A stretch of DNA of 64,000 nucleotides from Megalodesulfovibrio gigas DSM 1382 = ATCC 19364 (GTDB lineage Bacteria > Desulfobacterota > Desulfovibrionia > Desulfovibrionales > Desulfovibrionaceae). Position 1 is the stretch's first letter. Every line of letters starts with the position of its first letter. Shown in pieces: positions 17,999 through 26,565 of this stretch. A model generated the notes under the pieces. The model searched no databases. It saw only the letters and a program-made list of their open reading frames with translations, and was not told where the DNA came from. The stretch is taken from assembly GCF_000468495.1 (NCBI RefSeq), contig NC_022444.1, positions 132,231 to 196,230 of the forward strand, read 5' to 3'. Both the position numbers and the translations under genes were made by a program.

Positions 17999-19765
17999 AT
18001 GGCCGAAAATCAACCACGCACTCCCAGTTCAGCCGCAGATGCCGATATTGTCATCGACAAGGGCAAATCCAGCTTGTCCGATCTGTGGAAAAAGGAAGAC
18101 TATTGGGCCATCTGGCTCGCATTCTCCCTGCTGGCCGCAGGGTTGATCCTGTTCCGGAGCACCACGCCGGAGAACATGCAGGAGGCGTTCGACAAGAACA
18201 ACGCCGTCATGGCTGCGGAGGCCCAGCGCGCGCCGTTCAAGACCATTGAATGGCACCAGGCCAACGATGCCAAGGGCAAGGTCAAGTCGTCCGATCTCTC
18301 CTTTGCCAAATCCATTTCGTCCTTCCTGGCCACCCCTGCCGGCTGGACCACGAACCCCCTGGACAGCCTGGTGCAGTCCAAGGACGTGGCGGATGCCAAG
18401 AATGCCAAGGCCATGCCTGTATTCGAGGAAGCCAAGGCCAAGGAAGCAGAAATGCTGACCGCAGCCAAGACCGCCCAGGAGGCTGCTGCCGCTGCGCAGT
18501 TCAAGAATGCCTCCCTCAACAACGCGGCCAAGGTCAGCATCGACAACTGGCGCAAGGCCCAGAAGGTGGCCTCCAGCGCCAAGAGCAAGACTACGGCCAA
18601 GGCGTACAACCGTATTCCCAACCTTATCGGGCTGTGCATTGCCCTGGGCATCTTCTTCGCCATTGGCATGGCCTTCATGGGGGTGAGCCCGCCCAAATTC
18701 CTGCCGGGCTTTGTCTTCATCTTCGTCGTCGCCGCCTTTGCCTACCTGCTGGCCGGTCAGGCCACGGTGAAGCATTACGGCATCGAATTCGCCGCCTGGG
18801 CTGTGCTCATGGGGCTGATCATCTCCAACACCGTGGGCACTCCCAAGTGGGTGATGCCGGCAGTGCAGACGGAGTACTACATCAAGACCGGTCTGGTGCT
18901 GCTGGGTGCGGAAGTGCTCTTCAACAAGATCGTGGCCATCGGCATTCCCGGCATTTTTGTGGCCTGGGTGGTCACGCCCATTGTCCTGGTGGCCACGTAC
19001 ATCTTCGGCCAGAAAGTGGTGAAGATGCCCTCCAAGACGCTCAACATCGTCATTTCCGCAGACATGAGCGTGTGCGGCGTGTCCGCGGCCATTGCCACGG
19101 CCTCCGCCTGCCGGGCCAAGAAGGAAGAGCTGACGCTTTCCGTGGGCATCTCGCTGGTGTTCACAGCCATCATGATGGTGGTCATGCCCATGATCATCAA
19201 GGCCACGGGCATGCCGTACATTCTGGGCGGGGCCTGGATGGGCGGCACCATCGACTCCACCGGCGCCGTGGCTGCGGCCGGGGCGTTCCTGTCTGAACAG
19301 GCCCTGTACACTGCCGCCACCATCAAGATGATCCAGAACGTGCTCATCGGCGTCACGGCCTTCGGCGTGGCCGTGTACTGGTGCACCAGGGTAGACTGCG
19401 TGGCCGGCCAGCGTGTGAGCCTCTGGGAAATCTGGCACCGTTTTCCCAAGTTCGTGCTGGGCTTTATCTCTGCGTCCGTGATCTTCTCGCTGATCTTCTC
19501 CGCCCTGGGCCATGATGTGGCCAACGCCACCATCGACCACGGCGTGCTGCGCAGCTTCACCAGCAAGGTGCGCGGCTGGGCATTCTGCCTGGCCTTTGTC
19601 TCCATCGGTCTGGCCACGAACTTCCGCGAGCTGGGTCACTACTTCAAGGGCGGCAAGCCAGTGATCCTGTACGTCTGTGGGCAGACCTTCAACCTGTGCC
19701 TGACGCTGCTCATGGCCTGGGTGATGTTCTATCTGGTGTTCCCGGAAATCACCGCCAGCATTTAG
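17999..19765 (+). CDS. YeiH/UPF0324 family (putative sulfate exporter) membrane protein with N-terminal extension
   Basis: 588 residues, much longer than the ~340 usual for YeiH. The C-terminal ~390 residues form the hydrophobic core with about ten helices, including ISADMSVCGVSAAIATASA and GGAWMGGTIDSTGAVAAAG, typical of the family. The N-terminal ~200 residues hold one membrane helix (about 35-55) and then an Ala/Lys-rich, probably helical soluble segment (residues 60-195). The ATG at 17999 has TTGGAGGA upstream, and an in-frame extension is rejected. Some family members respond to sulfonates or sulfur compounds; in a sulfate reducer a role in anion or sulfite traffic is plausible but unproven. 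A hairpin terminates it. Confidence 0.8.
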   Translation: MAENQPRTPSSAADADIVIDKGKSSLSDLWKKEDYWAIWLAFSLLAAGLILFRSTTPENMQEAFDKNNAVMAAEAQRAPFKTIEWHQANDAKGKVKSSDLSFAKSISSFLATPAGWTTNPLDSLVQSKDVADAKNAKAMPVFEEAKAKEAEMLTAAKTAQEAAAAAQFKNASLNNAAKVSIDNWRKAQKVASSAKSKTTAKAYNRIPNLIGLCIALGIFFAIGMAFMGVSPPKFLPGFVFIFVVAAFAYLLAGQATVKHYGIEFAAWAVLMGLIISNTVGTPKWVMPAVQTEYYIKTGLVLLGAEVLFNKIVAIGIPGIFVAWVVTPIVLVATYIFGQKVVKMPSKTLNIVISADMSVCGVSAAIATASACRAKKEELTLSVGISLVFTAIMMVVMPMIIKATGMPYILGGAWMGGTIDSTGAVAAAGAFLSEQALYTAATIKMIQNVLIGVTAFGVAVYWCTRVDCVAGQRVSLWEIWHRFPKFVLGFISASVIFSLIFSALGHDVANATIDHGVLRSFTSKVRGWAFCLAFVSIGLATNFRELGHYFKGGKPVILYVCGQTFNLCLTLLMAWVMFYLVFPEITASI

Positions 19766-19791
19766 GGCGTTTGTTGTTGAGAACAGCCCTC

Positions 19792-19828
19792 GGGGGAAGA
19801 TTCTTTCTGCAGAAAGGGTCTTTCCCCG
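19792..19828 (+). terminator. Hairpin terminator after the transporter gene
   Basis: GGGGGAAGATTCTTTCTGC/AGAAAGGGTCTTTCCCC begins 26 bases after the stop codon. Another member of the dispersed hairpin family. Confidence 0.65.
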
Positions 19829-19882
19829 CCCCCCCTCTCCCATCAACTCCAGACACCCTCTGACACAAAGGAAGAAGCGGTC

Positions 19883-20140
19883 ATGGAACAGACACCCTCC
19901 CGCGGCGGGCTGCTTGGCTGGCTCAAGCTCTGCGGCTGTCTCCTGGCCATTGCCGCCTTCATGTTCGTCGTCGGTCCCTGGGCACGCCGGCAAATCCCGG
20001 AGGCCCAGGCCCTGGCGGACTTCATCGACAGCTCCGGCATGCGGGCCAACCAAATCTATTATACGGACATCCCCGAAACCGCCTGGGCCGAGCAGAACGC
20101 CCGGGCCAGCATCAATTACCGTCCCGTGGGACCGCAATAA
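19883..20140 (+). CDS. Small single-helix membrane protein, function unknown
   Basis: 85 residues starting at an ATG preceded by AAGGAAGAAG. One hydrophobic helix (about residues 12-32) is followed by a ~50-residue hydrophilic tail with no cysteine or recognisable motif. The good ribosome site and compact size between a terminator and a downstream promoter argue that it is real. The tail is probably outside the cytoplasm if the usual positive-inside rule holds. I do not recognise the family. Confidence 0.6.
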   Translation: MEQTPSRGGLLGWLKLCGCLLAIAAFMFVVGPWARRQIPEAQALADFIDSSGMRANQIYYTDIPETAWAEQNARASINYRPVGPQ

Positions 20141-20224
20141 CCCTGCGCCGCCCTCCCCCGGCGTCCTGGGACGCCGTCCTTGCGATGATGCCGGGGGGCG
20201 GCGGAAGCTGGCAGGCGCCGGGGT

Positions 20225-20254
20225 TTGACAGATCTTGGACAATCTTCCTACTAT
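20225..20254 (+). promoter_or_regulatory. Sigma-70-type promoter for the second PAS kinase
   Basis: TTGACA (20225-20230), an 18-base spacer and TACTAT (20249-20254) form a near-consensus promoter. Transcription would begin near 20261, which rules out any start codon for the kinase upstream of that point. Confidence 0.7.
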
Positions 20255-20341
20255 CATGCACAGACGTTCCACACGCCCTGGCGCATGGCTGCGCCCGCCG
20301 CGCACTGCCGGCATTTTCGTCAACCCTGGGGAATTGCAACG

Positions 20342-22369
20342 GTGTCGCCCTTGCCCTCGTCCGTGCCGCCTGCGCCGAAGCGCATCCCGCTGCACCGCGG
20401 CCTGGGCGCAAGACTCGGCGTTACCGTGCTCCTGGTGGAGCTGCTCATTTTTGCCCTGGTGGCCCACTGGCAGCACGATTACCTGGGCCGCAGCCAGGAC
20501 GACGCATTCCTGCAGCGCGTCAGCAGCGTCAGCGCGCTCATGGGCCGCGGCCTGCTGAGTCACGAAAGCCTGACCAATCCCGCCTACCTGGGTCCCCTGC
20601 TGGGAGAGGAGCCCGTCATGGCCATGGTGCTGGGGCCGGACGGCTACATCTTCAACGCCATGCCCGCCAGCTACAGCGGCCAGCATTTTCAGGAGTTGCC
20701 CGGTGTGGACCCGGCCTGGCTCCAGGAAGCCCGCCAGGGCGTGACCATCCACGCCGTGGGACAAGGCGAGGAGCGCCGGGTCTATTGCCTTGCGCCGTTG
20801 TACGCAGCCATGGACCACACCCCGTTCCTGTATGCGTTCTTCAAGGTCCGCATCATCAACGGCCAGACGGAAAAGCGCCAGCTGCGGCTGCTGTTCCTGT
20901 ACGGCAGCGCCCTTGGTGTCTTCATTACCTCGGGCCTGCTGCTGATCATCTTCCACAGGCAGCTGTTTTTGCCCATTTACGCCACGGCCCAGGCCCTGCG
21001 CCGGCTGGAGGCCGGAGAACTGGGCACCAGGGTGGAAGGCCCCCTGAAAAACGATCAATTGGGCGCTCTGCAACGCGGACTCAACACCATGGCGCAATCC
21101 CTGGAAGAGACCGTCACCCGCCTGCAGGAGGAAATTGTGCAGCGCCGCCAGGTGGAAGACGCCCTGCGCCGCAGCAACGAGACCCTGGAACAGCGCGTGC
21201 TGGCGCGCACGCAGGAGCTGGAGGATCTCAACAGCCAGTTGACCCAGGAGGTCGCCATCCGCCAGGGGACCGAGGCCGCCCTGCGCGAGAGCAACTGCCA
21301 GTTGCAGGGCGTGCTGGACAATTCCCCGACGGCCATTTTTCTGGTGGATGTCCACCATCGGGTGCATCTGTGCAACGCGCGATTTTCGGAGCTGTATGGC
21401 CTGCCGGCCTCCCCGTCCCCCGAAGACCTGCCCGACCCGCGACTGGAAAGCCTGTTCCCGCCGGAAGTGGCCGCCGCCATCCGCAAGACGCACGACGCCG
21501 TGCAGGCCTCGGGCACGCCCCGCACTGTGGAAGAAACCATCCCCAGGGGCGACGGCTTCGCCACCCTGATGACCACCGCCTTCCCCATGCGCAACGAACG
21601 TGGCCGCATCTGGGCCGTCTGCTCCATCGCCACAGACATCACGGATCGCAAACGGCTGGAGGCGGAAACCGTGCGAGCCGGACAACTGGCCAGCATCGGC
21701 GAGCTGGCCGCCGGAGTGGCGCATGAAATCAACAATCCGATCAATGGCATCATCAATTACGCCCAACTGCTGCTGGACGATGCCGCCGACCCTGCCCGTC
21801 CCATGCTGGCAAGCATCATCCGCCAGGCCGAGCGCGTGGCCGGCATCGTGCGCAGCCTGCTTGCCTATTCCAGGGTGGATGAAGAGGCCTTTGCCCCCGT
21901 CAACCTGGCGGAACTCATCGAAGACAGCCTCTCCCTGACCCGCTATCGCCTGGAGCGGTCCGGCGTGCTGGTGGATGTGGAGCTGTCGCCGGGACTGCCC
22001 GTGGTGCGCGGCAGACCCCGGGAATTGCAACAGGTGCTCCTGAACCTGCTCTCCAATGCCCTGCACGCCCTCACGGAACGCCAGCGCCGCACCCCGGGCG
22101 CCGAGCTGCGCTGCACCGTGCGCGCCACCCTGCGCGAGGACCGCCGCGTGGCCCTGCAAGTGGAGGATACAGGCACGGGCATTCCCGCGGAATTACTCCC
22201 CAAGGTGACACTGCCGTTCTTCACCACCAAACCCAAGGAGCAGGGCACCGGGCTGGGGCTTTCCATCAGCCGGGCCATTGTGGAAGCGCACGGGGGCGAG
22301 TTTTCCCTGCACAATGTGGAAGACGGCCCCGGCGTGCTGGCCCAGGCCATCCTGCCTGTCTGGCCCTGA
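20342..22369 (+). CDS. Membrane PAS sensor histidine kinase, NtrB-like core
   Basis: 675 residues from the GTG at 20342, which has GGGGA upstream and lies after the mapped promoter; an ATG at 20285 is an alternative. Two membrane helices (about residues 22-42 and 185-210) bracket a periplasmic sensor region, followed by HAMP, a long coiled coil, one PAS domain (about 325-440), a HisKA segment with GVAHEINNPINGIINYAQ and a HATPase_c domain (NLLSNALHAL, GTGLGLSISRAIVEAHGG). The HisKA sequence resembles NtrB/ZraS-type kinases. No response regulator is adjacent. Cytochrome c3 is encoded 263 bases downstream with its own candidate promoter. Confidence 0.85.
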   Translation: MSPLPSSVPPAPKRIPLHRGLGARLGVTVLLVELLIFALVAHWQHDYLGRSQDDAFLQRVSSVSALMGRGLLSHESLTNPAYLGPLLGEEPVMAMVLGPDGYIFNAMPASYSGQHFQELPGVDPAWLQEARQGVTIHAVGQGEERRVYCLAPLYAAMDHTPFLYAFFKVRIINGQTEKRQLRLLFLYGSALGVFITSGLLLIIFHRQLFLPIYATAQALRRLEAGELGTRVEGPLKNDQLGALQRGLNTMAQSLEETVTRLQEEIVQRRQVEDALRRSNETLEQRVLARTQELEDLNSQLTQEVAIRQGTEAALRESNCQLQGVLDNSPTAIFLVDVHHRVHLCNARFSELYGLPASPSPEDLPDPRLESLFPPEVAAAIRKTHDAVQASGTPRTVEETIPRGDGFATLMTTAFPMRNERGRIWAVCSIATDITDRKRLEAETVRAGQLASIGELAAGVAHEINNPINGIINYAQLLLDDAADPARPMLASIIRQAERVAGIVRSLLAYSRVDEEAFAPVNLAELIEDSLSLTRYRLERSGVLVDVELSPGLPVVRGRPRELQQVLLNLLSNALHALTERQRRTPGAELRCTVRATLREDRRVALQVEDTGTGIPAELLPKVTLPFFTTKPKEQGTGLGLSISRAIVEAHGGEFSLHNVEDGPGVLAQAILPVWP

Positions 22370-22417
22370 TTCAGGGTGGCCCCCGCCAACTGAAGGGTAT
22401 TTTTCCAACATGCGGCC

Positions 22418-22448
22418 TTGACAGCATGGCCGGCCGGCGTGCTAGGTA
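22418..22448 (+). promoter_or_regulatory. Candidate promoter for cytochrome c3
   Basis: TTGACA at 22418-22423 is followed after a long 19-base spacer by TAGGTA (22443-22448). The -10 match and spacing are imperfect, so this is tentative. It lies 185 bases before the start codon. Confidence 0.35.
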
Positions 22449-22632
22449 GTAGAACAGTTTTTTCACAGCAGGCTCCCGGTTGCGACAATTGGTTTGCGCA
22501 ATGCTCCCGGCCGATTGCAGTGCTCCGTGCCGGCCTGCGCGCCTGCACGCACCAGAAAACCCCCGGGCCGGACGGCAGATCATCTGCTGCCGACCCTTGT
22601 TGCAGCACCATATACAGAAGGAGTCGAGACCC

Positions 22633-23046
22633 ATGAAACGGACTGTGCTGGCCTCCCTGGCCGCCGCCTGCCTTGCGTGCACGGTGGCCCTGCCCTCCCT
22701 GCATGCCGTGGACGTCCCTGCCGACGGCGCCAAGATTGACTTCATCGCTGGCGGCGAAAAGAACCTCACCGTGGTCTTCAACCACTCCACGCACAAAGAC
22801 GTGAAGTGCGATGACTGCCACCACCAGCCCGGCGACAAGCAGTATGCCGGCTGCACCACCGACGGCTGCCACAACATTCTGGACAAGGCCGACAAGTCCG
22901 TGAACTCCTGGTACAAAGTGGTTCACGACGCCAAGGGCGGCGCCAAGCCCACCTGCATCTCCTGTCACAAGGACAAGGCTGGCGACGACAAGGAACTCAA
23001 GAAGAAGCTCACCGGCTGCAAGGGCTCTGCCTGCCATCCCAGCTAG
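22633..23046 (+). CDS. Type I tetraheme cytochrome c3
   Basis: 137 residues: a 25-residue Sec signal peptide ending LPSLHA, then a 112-residue mature protein beginning [12 protein letters not shown]. Four heme sites alternate CX2CH and CX4CH: CDDCH, CTTDGCH, CISCH and CKGSACH, with extra histidines for bis-His coordination (FNHSTHKD). From memory the mature sequence matches the crystallised D. gigas cytochrome c3. It is the periplasmic electron shuttle between hydrogenases or formate dehydrogenases and membrane complexes such as QrcABCD, also encoded here. AAGGAG precedes the ATG at 22633. Confidence 0.97.
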   Translation: MKRTVLASLAAACLACTVALPSLHAVDVPADGAKIDFIAGGEKNLTVVFNHSTHKDVKCDDCHHQPGDKQYAGCTTDGCHNILDKADKSVNSWYKVVHDAKGGAKPTCISCHKDKAGDDKELKKKLTGCKGSACHPS

Positions 23047-23189
23047 CCTGACACCCCCGGGGCATGCCCCACGCCTTCCTTATTCGACGGCAACGGCCGG
23101 CAGGATCGCACGATTCTGCCGGCCACGCATTTGACCGCCGCCCGCGATCCCGGTATCACCAGCCCGACATCACCACCCAGGAGACGCCC

Positions 23190-23600
23190 ATGGCTGCCGA
23201 TTTCCGCACCTTGCTTGTCACGCTTGATTCAGACGACCCTGTCGCCCGTCGCTATGACGACATCCGCATCGGCGACTGGTTCCTCCTCTCCGTCCAGACC
23301 CGCCCCCTGTACGACGATTCCCCCATGGAACTGCCAGACCCCGCCACGTGCGACGCCTTCGCCCTTTCCCTCATGACCCAGGGCGGCGTCATCAGCTATG
23401 GCAGCTGGGGCGTATGGGAAGAATTGTGCCACAAGCCCTGGGCCGCGCACTTCCGCCAGGAACTGCCCCTGCTCTTGGTGGCGGAAGACGTGCCGGCCGC
23501 CGCGGTGCAGGAAATCCTGGACGACCTGACCGAATTCGCCGCCGCCAACACCCCGCCGGTGAACAAAAAGAAGGCCCAGGCCGCGCAGGACGCTGCGTAA
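23190..23600 (+). CDS. Conserved-looking hypothetical protein (136 aa)
   Basis: A soluble, acidic 136-residue protein without signal peptide or membrane helix. It has the motif-like stretch MTQGGVISYGSWGVWEELCH and a Lys/Ala-rich C-terminal tail. The ATG at 23190 follows CCAGGAGAC. It ends 32 bases before serB and may share its transcript. I do not recognise the family. Confidence 0.65.
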   Translation: MAADFRTLLVTLDSDDPVARRYDDIRIGDWFLLSVQTRPLYDDSPMELPDPATCDAFALSLMTQGGVISYGSWGVWEELCHKPWAAHFRQELPLLLVAEDVPAAAVQEILDDLTEFAAANTPPVNKKKAQAAQDAA

Positions 23601-23632
23601 TCACGCCTCTTTCCTCAAAAAAGCAGACGCCC

Positions 23633-24853
23633 GTGCAAGACATCGTCCTCATCCGCATTTCCGGCGAAGACCGGCCCGGCCTGCTGGCCGGGCTGTGCGA
23701 GGCCATGGCCCAGAACGACGTGGAGATTCTGGACGTGGGCCAATCCGTGATCTACGACTCCCTGAACCTCGGCATGCTCATCCGCATCCCGCCCGAGGCC
23801 GAGCATGCGCCCGTGCTCAAGGACATCCTCTTCAAGACCCACGAGCTGGGCGTAAGCTGCAAGCTGACTCCCATCAGCAAGGAGCATTACGCCCAATGGG
23901 CCGACACCCAGGGCCGCCGCCGGCACATCGTCACGCTCCTGGGCCGGCGCATCGTGGCCGCCCAGGTGCAGGCCCTGGCAGAGATCCTCACCCGACACGG
24001 GCTCAACATCGAGGTCGTCACCCGCCTGTCCCACCCTGCCAGCCTTCACGCAGCCGCCAACCAGCCGGCCCGGGCCTGCGTGGAACTCAAGGTCAGCGGT
24101 GCGCCGGCGGATCCTGCCGCCCTCAAGCGGGAATTTCTGGCCGTGGCCGGCGGTCTGGGCGTGGACATCGCCTTTCAGGAAGACAACGCCTTCCGCCGCA
24201 ACCGCCGGCTGGTGGCCTTTGATATGGATTCCACCCTGGTGGCCGGAGAACTCATCGACGAGCTGGCCCGCGAAGCCGGCAAGGCCGAAGAGGTGGCCGC
24301 CATCACCGCCGCTGCCATGCGCGGCGAGCTGGACTTCAAGGCCTCCCTGCGCAAACGGCTTTCCCTGCTCAAAGGCCTGCCCGAGGCCTGCCTGCCCGAA
24401 GTGGCAGCACGCATCCCCCTGAATGAAGGCGCGGAACGGCTCATCGCCACCCTCAAGTCCCTGGGCTACACCATCGCCATCATCTCCGGCGGCTTCACCT
24501 ACTTCGGCAATCATCTCAAGGAAATGCTCGGAGTGGATTACGTGTTCGCCAACGAGCTGGAAATCAGGGACGGCCAGCTCACCGGCGAGGTGGTGGGCGA
24601 GATTGTGGACGCCGAGCGCAAGGCGTTTCTGCTCAAGACCATCGCCGCGCAGGAAAAGATCAGCCTGCAGCAGGTGGTGGCCGTGGGCGACGGCGCCAAC
24701 GACCTGCCCATGCTCAACCTGGCCGGCCTGGGCATCGCCTTCCACGCCAAACCCAAGGTCAAGGAAGGCGCCCGCCAGGCCATCAGCACCCTGGGCCTGG
24801 ACTCCATCCTCTACCTCCTGGGCCTGCGCGACCAGGACGCACCGACGGCGTAG
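23633..24853 (+). CDS. serB: Phosphoserine phosphatase with N-terminal ACT domains
   Basis: 406 residues. The C-terminal HAD domain starts with the nucleophile motif FDMDSTLVAGELIDELA (about residue 195) and ends with GDGANDLPML, both diagnostic for SerB, which makes serine from phosphoserine. The N-terminal ~190 residues contain tandem ACT-like domains (IRISGEDRPGLLAGLCEAM; VTLLGRRIVAAQVQALAEIL), as in the long SerB forms regulated by amino acids. The GTG at 23633 is chosen because it begins the first ACT strand directly after the previous gene; a longer frame overlaps that gene and looks non-coding. Ribosome site is weak. Confidence 0.9.
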   Translation: MQDIVLIRISGEDRPGLLAGLCEAMAQNDVEILDVGQSVIYDSLNLGMLIRIPPEAEHAPVLKDILFKTHELGVSCKLTPISKEHYAQWADTQGRRRHIVTLLGRRIVAAQVQALAEILTRHGLNIEVVTRLSHPASLHAAANQPARACVELKVSGAPADPAALKREFLAVAGGLGVDIAFQEDNAFRRNRRLVAFDMDSTLVAGELIDELAREAGKAEEVAAITAAAMRGELDFKASLRKRLSLLKGLPEACLPEVAARIPLNEGAERLIATLKSLGYTIAIISGGFTYFGNHLKEMLGVDYVFANELEIRDGQLTGEVVGEIVDAERKAFLLKTIAAQEKISLQQVVAVGDGANDLPMLNLAGLGIAFHAKPKVKEGARQAISTLGLDSILYLLGLRDQDAPTA

Positions 24854-24870
24854 GAAGACATATAAGAGAT

Positions 24871-24982
24871 GGAAACCAGGGGGATAATCCCCCTGGACCC
24901 CTGTTCCGTGGTGGCATCCGCGACGCGCAAGCGCGTCGCGGATGCCACCACGGAACCAAAGGGGGCTTGCCGCAAATGCAGT
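24871..24982. repeat. G/C-tract repeat element containing a 26-bp perfect palindrome
   Basis: The left part, CCAGGGGGATAATCCCCCTGG, is a nine-base hairpin. Next comes a perfect inverted repeat with 26-base arms (24903-24928 and 24931-24956) around a two-base centre AA. A right part with GGGGGCTTGCC...CAGTGCCCCC follows. The two outer parts resemble the 64-base repeats at 31.2 and 31.9 kb; the palindrome replaces their middle. It lies between the convergent serB and coiled-coil genes and may also act as a terminator. Confidence 0.7.
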
Positions 24983-24994
24983 GCCCCCGGAAAC

Positions 24995-26029
24995 TCAGGC
25001 CCTCCCCATCACATCTTCCCGCAGCGCCGCACCCAGCAACACCGCCCGGGGCGGGCGGCCATCGGTGGGGTCGAATTCCGTAAATTCCAGCCGCCAGCCT
25101 TCATCCCCAATCCCGGCCACCTCGGCAGTCGAGGAAGCAACGGCAGTCTCGGGGGGCAGCACCTCGCCATCCCTGGTCACACGCACCTGCACCTGTCGCA
25201 CCCCCAGGAACCGACGCGGCACGCGCAAAAATCCATCCACTTCCCGCAGCATGTCCTCGGGATGGCCGAGGGTGACGTCCGCCTGTTCCAGGTCGTGATC
25301 CAGTTCGGCCACGAGCCTGCCCAGCTCCTCCAGCGTGGCCCGGCTTTCCTTCGTCTCGCCCATGAGTCCATGCATGGCCTTGAGCTGTAAGGACAACGCC
25401 TTGTGTTTGGTCGCCAGCACGGCGCGCGTCTCTGCCAGGTCCTTGCGATGCATCTTTTCCTGGATCACGTGATGCAGCGCCGACGAGACGAGGTAGCGCA
25501 ACCCGGCGCGACACAGCCCGGACCGGGTGGACTCCGGATCGCCATGCAATTCCAGCAGCCGATGCTCCCGAAAGGTGAGGGTTTCGATGCGCTCGTCCCT
25601 GAGCAGCACCTCGCCATGCATGCGCGCGCCAAAGCCAGCGCGGCGATCCGGGGAGGCCGTGAGGGCAAAGAAGACTTCCCTGACTGGCTGGGTTTCGAAA
25701 AACCGGCACAGGCCGGCCTCGGGCGATCGCAGAAACGCGTCCATGGCGTCTGGGGTGGCGAAGACGGCATTCACCGCCGCGTCCGTCTGCCATTGGCTGC
25801 GCGCGAACACATGCACGGCCCCCAGCCCGGCCGTAACGGCGGCCACGCGCTCGCTGGCCACTTGGCAGGCCAGGGCCAGACGCACTGTCCAGCCCCTGGC
25901 CAGACGCAATTCCTGCGGCCCGGTGCGGAATAGATCTTCCACCATGGCCCAGACGCGACGACGTTCCAGGCCCCGCCGCCAGCCGGCAAGGGTCAACGAT
26001 TCTGCGAAACTTGAGAACAACGGCCACAT
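24995..26029 (-). CDS. Hypothetical coiled-coil protein (344 aa)
   Basis: Soluble 344-residue protein starting at ATG 26029 with GGGAGG six bases upstream; an upstream TTG is less likely. Residues ~185-270 are rich in heptad-like Leu/Glu/Lys spacing (KHKALSLQLKAMHGLMGETK, LEELGRLVAELDHDLEQAD), suggesting a coiled coil. The N- and C-terminal parts have no motif I recognise. No signal peptide. It is convergent with serB. It has no evident link to the phage cluster on its other side, though a structural or accessory role there cannot be excluded. Confidence 0.65.
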   Translation of the reverse strand: MWPLFSSFAESLTLAGWRRGLERRRVWAMVEDLFRTGPQELRLARGWTVRLALACQVASERVAAVTAGLGAVHVFARSQWQTDAAVNAVFATPDAMDAFLRSPEAGLCRFFETQPVREVFFALTASPDRRAGFGARMHGEVLLRDERIETLTFREHRLLELHGDPESTRSGLCRAGLRYLVSSALHHVIQEKMHRKDLAETRAVLATKHKALSLQLKAMHGLMGETKESRATLEELGRLVAELDHDLEQADVTLGHPEDMLREVDGFLRVPRRFLGVRQVQVRVTRDGEVLPPETAVASSTAEVAGIGDEGWRLEFTEFDPTDGRPPRAVLLGAALREDVMGRA

Positions 26030-26134
26030 GGGTGCCTCCCGCAATGGTGTGTTGTGCAGGAGACTAGCACGGATTTGACCGCCCGTGGTGCGCGCGCGGG
26101 GAGCCGCCGCATGAAAAGAGAAAAAAGATCCGCA

Positions 26135-26287
26135 TCAGCACCTTGGCTCACCAGGAGGCGCCGCGACAACCGGCACCATGCCCGGGCCAAGCTCGGCCTC
26201 CCACGGCCGTGGGTGGGTCGCCAGCCCCATGCGCCAATGCGCCAGCAGGCTGAGGGCAAGAAAAATCAGGGCAACCGTGACGTACAT
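26135..26287 (-). CDS. 50-residue single-helix membrane peptide
   Basis: The ATG at 26287 has an excellent ribosome site, AGGAGGT, five bases upstream. The peptide begins MYVTVALIFLALSLLAHW, one membrane helix, followed by a ~30-residue Pro-rich tail. The ribosome site is the main evidence that it is translated. Function unknown; it precedes the coiled-coil gene by 105 bases on the same strand and may be co-transcribed with it. Confidence 0.55.
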   Translation of the reverse strand: MYVTVALIFLALSLLAHWRMGLATHPRPWEAELGPGMVPVVAAPPGEPRC

Positions 26288-26521
26288 GGCGCACCTCCTG
26301 AGACAGAACGCGTGGTGCAGGGTGCTGCGGGCCGTGAGCTCAGGGCTCCCCGCCGGCCGCGATGGCTGCGACCGACGGGAAACACCTGACAACCAAGGAG
26401 TGTGTGGAGGAGAATCGTTCACGCAGCGCTGAAGCATGCATAGCCAAATGCATGCCATATTCGCAACATATTGCAACAAAAGCTTTTTTCAGATCGACGC
26501 GAAATCCCCATCGCAAAATCC

Positions 26522-26565
26522 TACCATTTTGTCGCGCCCCCACGTCACGACGCGACAAAATGGTA
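26522..26565 (-). terminator. 15-bp perfect inverted repeat overlapping the 3' end of the last tail gene
   Basis: TACCATTTTGTCGCG (26522-26536) and its exact complement (26551-26565) flank a 14-base loop. The downstream arm begins inside the coding sequence of the 112-residue protein. On the minus strand the hairpin would close the ~19 kb structural gene array. An AT-rich region with ATGCAT and ATATT motifs continues beyond it to about 26440; no gene is visible there. Confidence 0.6.

Noticed and set aside
18029-22159. 1376-codon open frame on the minus strand
   Set aside because: It covers the transporter, the small membrane protein and the kinase on the other strand, and crosses a terminator and promoter. 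The composition is low-complexity and non-protein-like.
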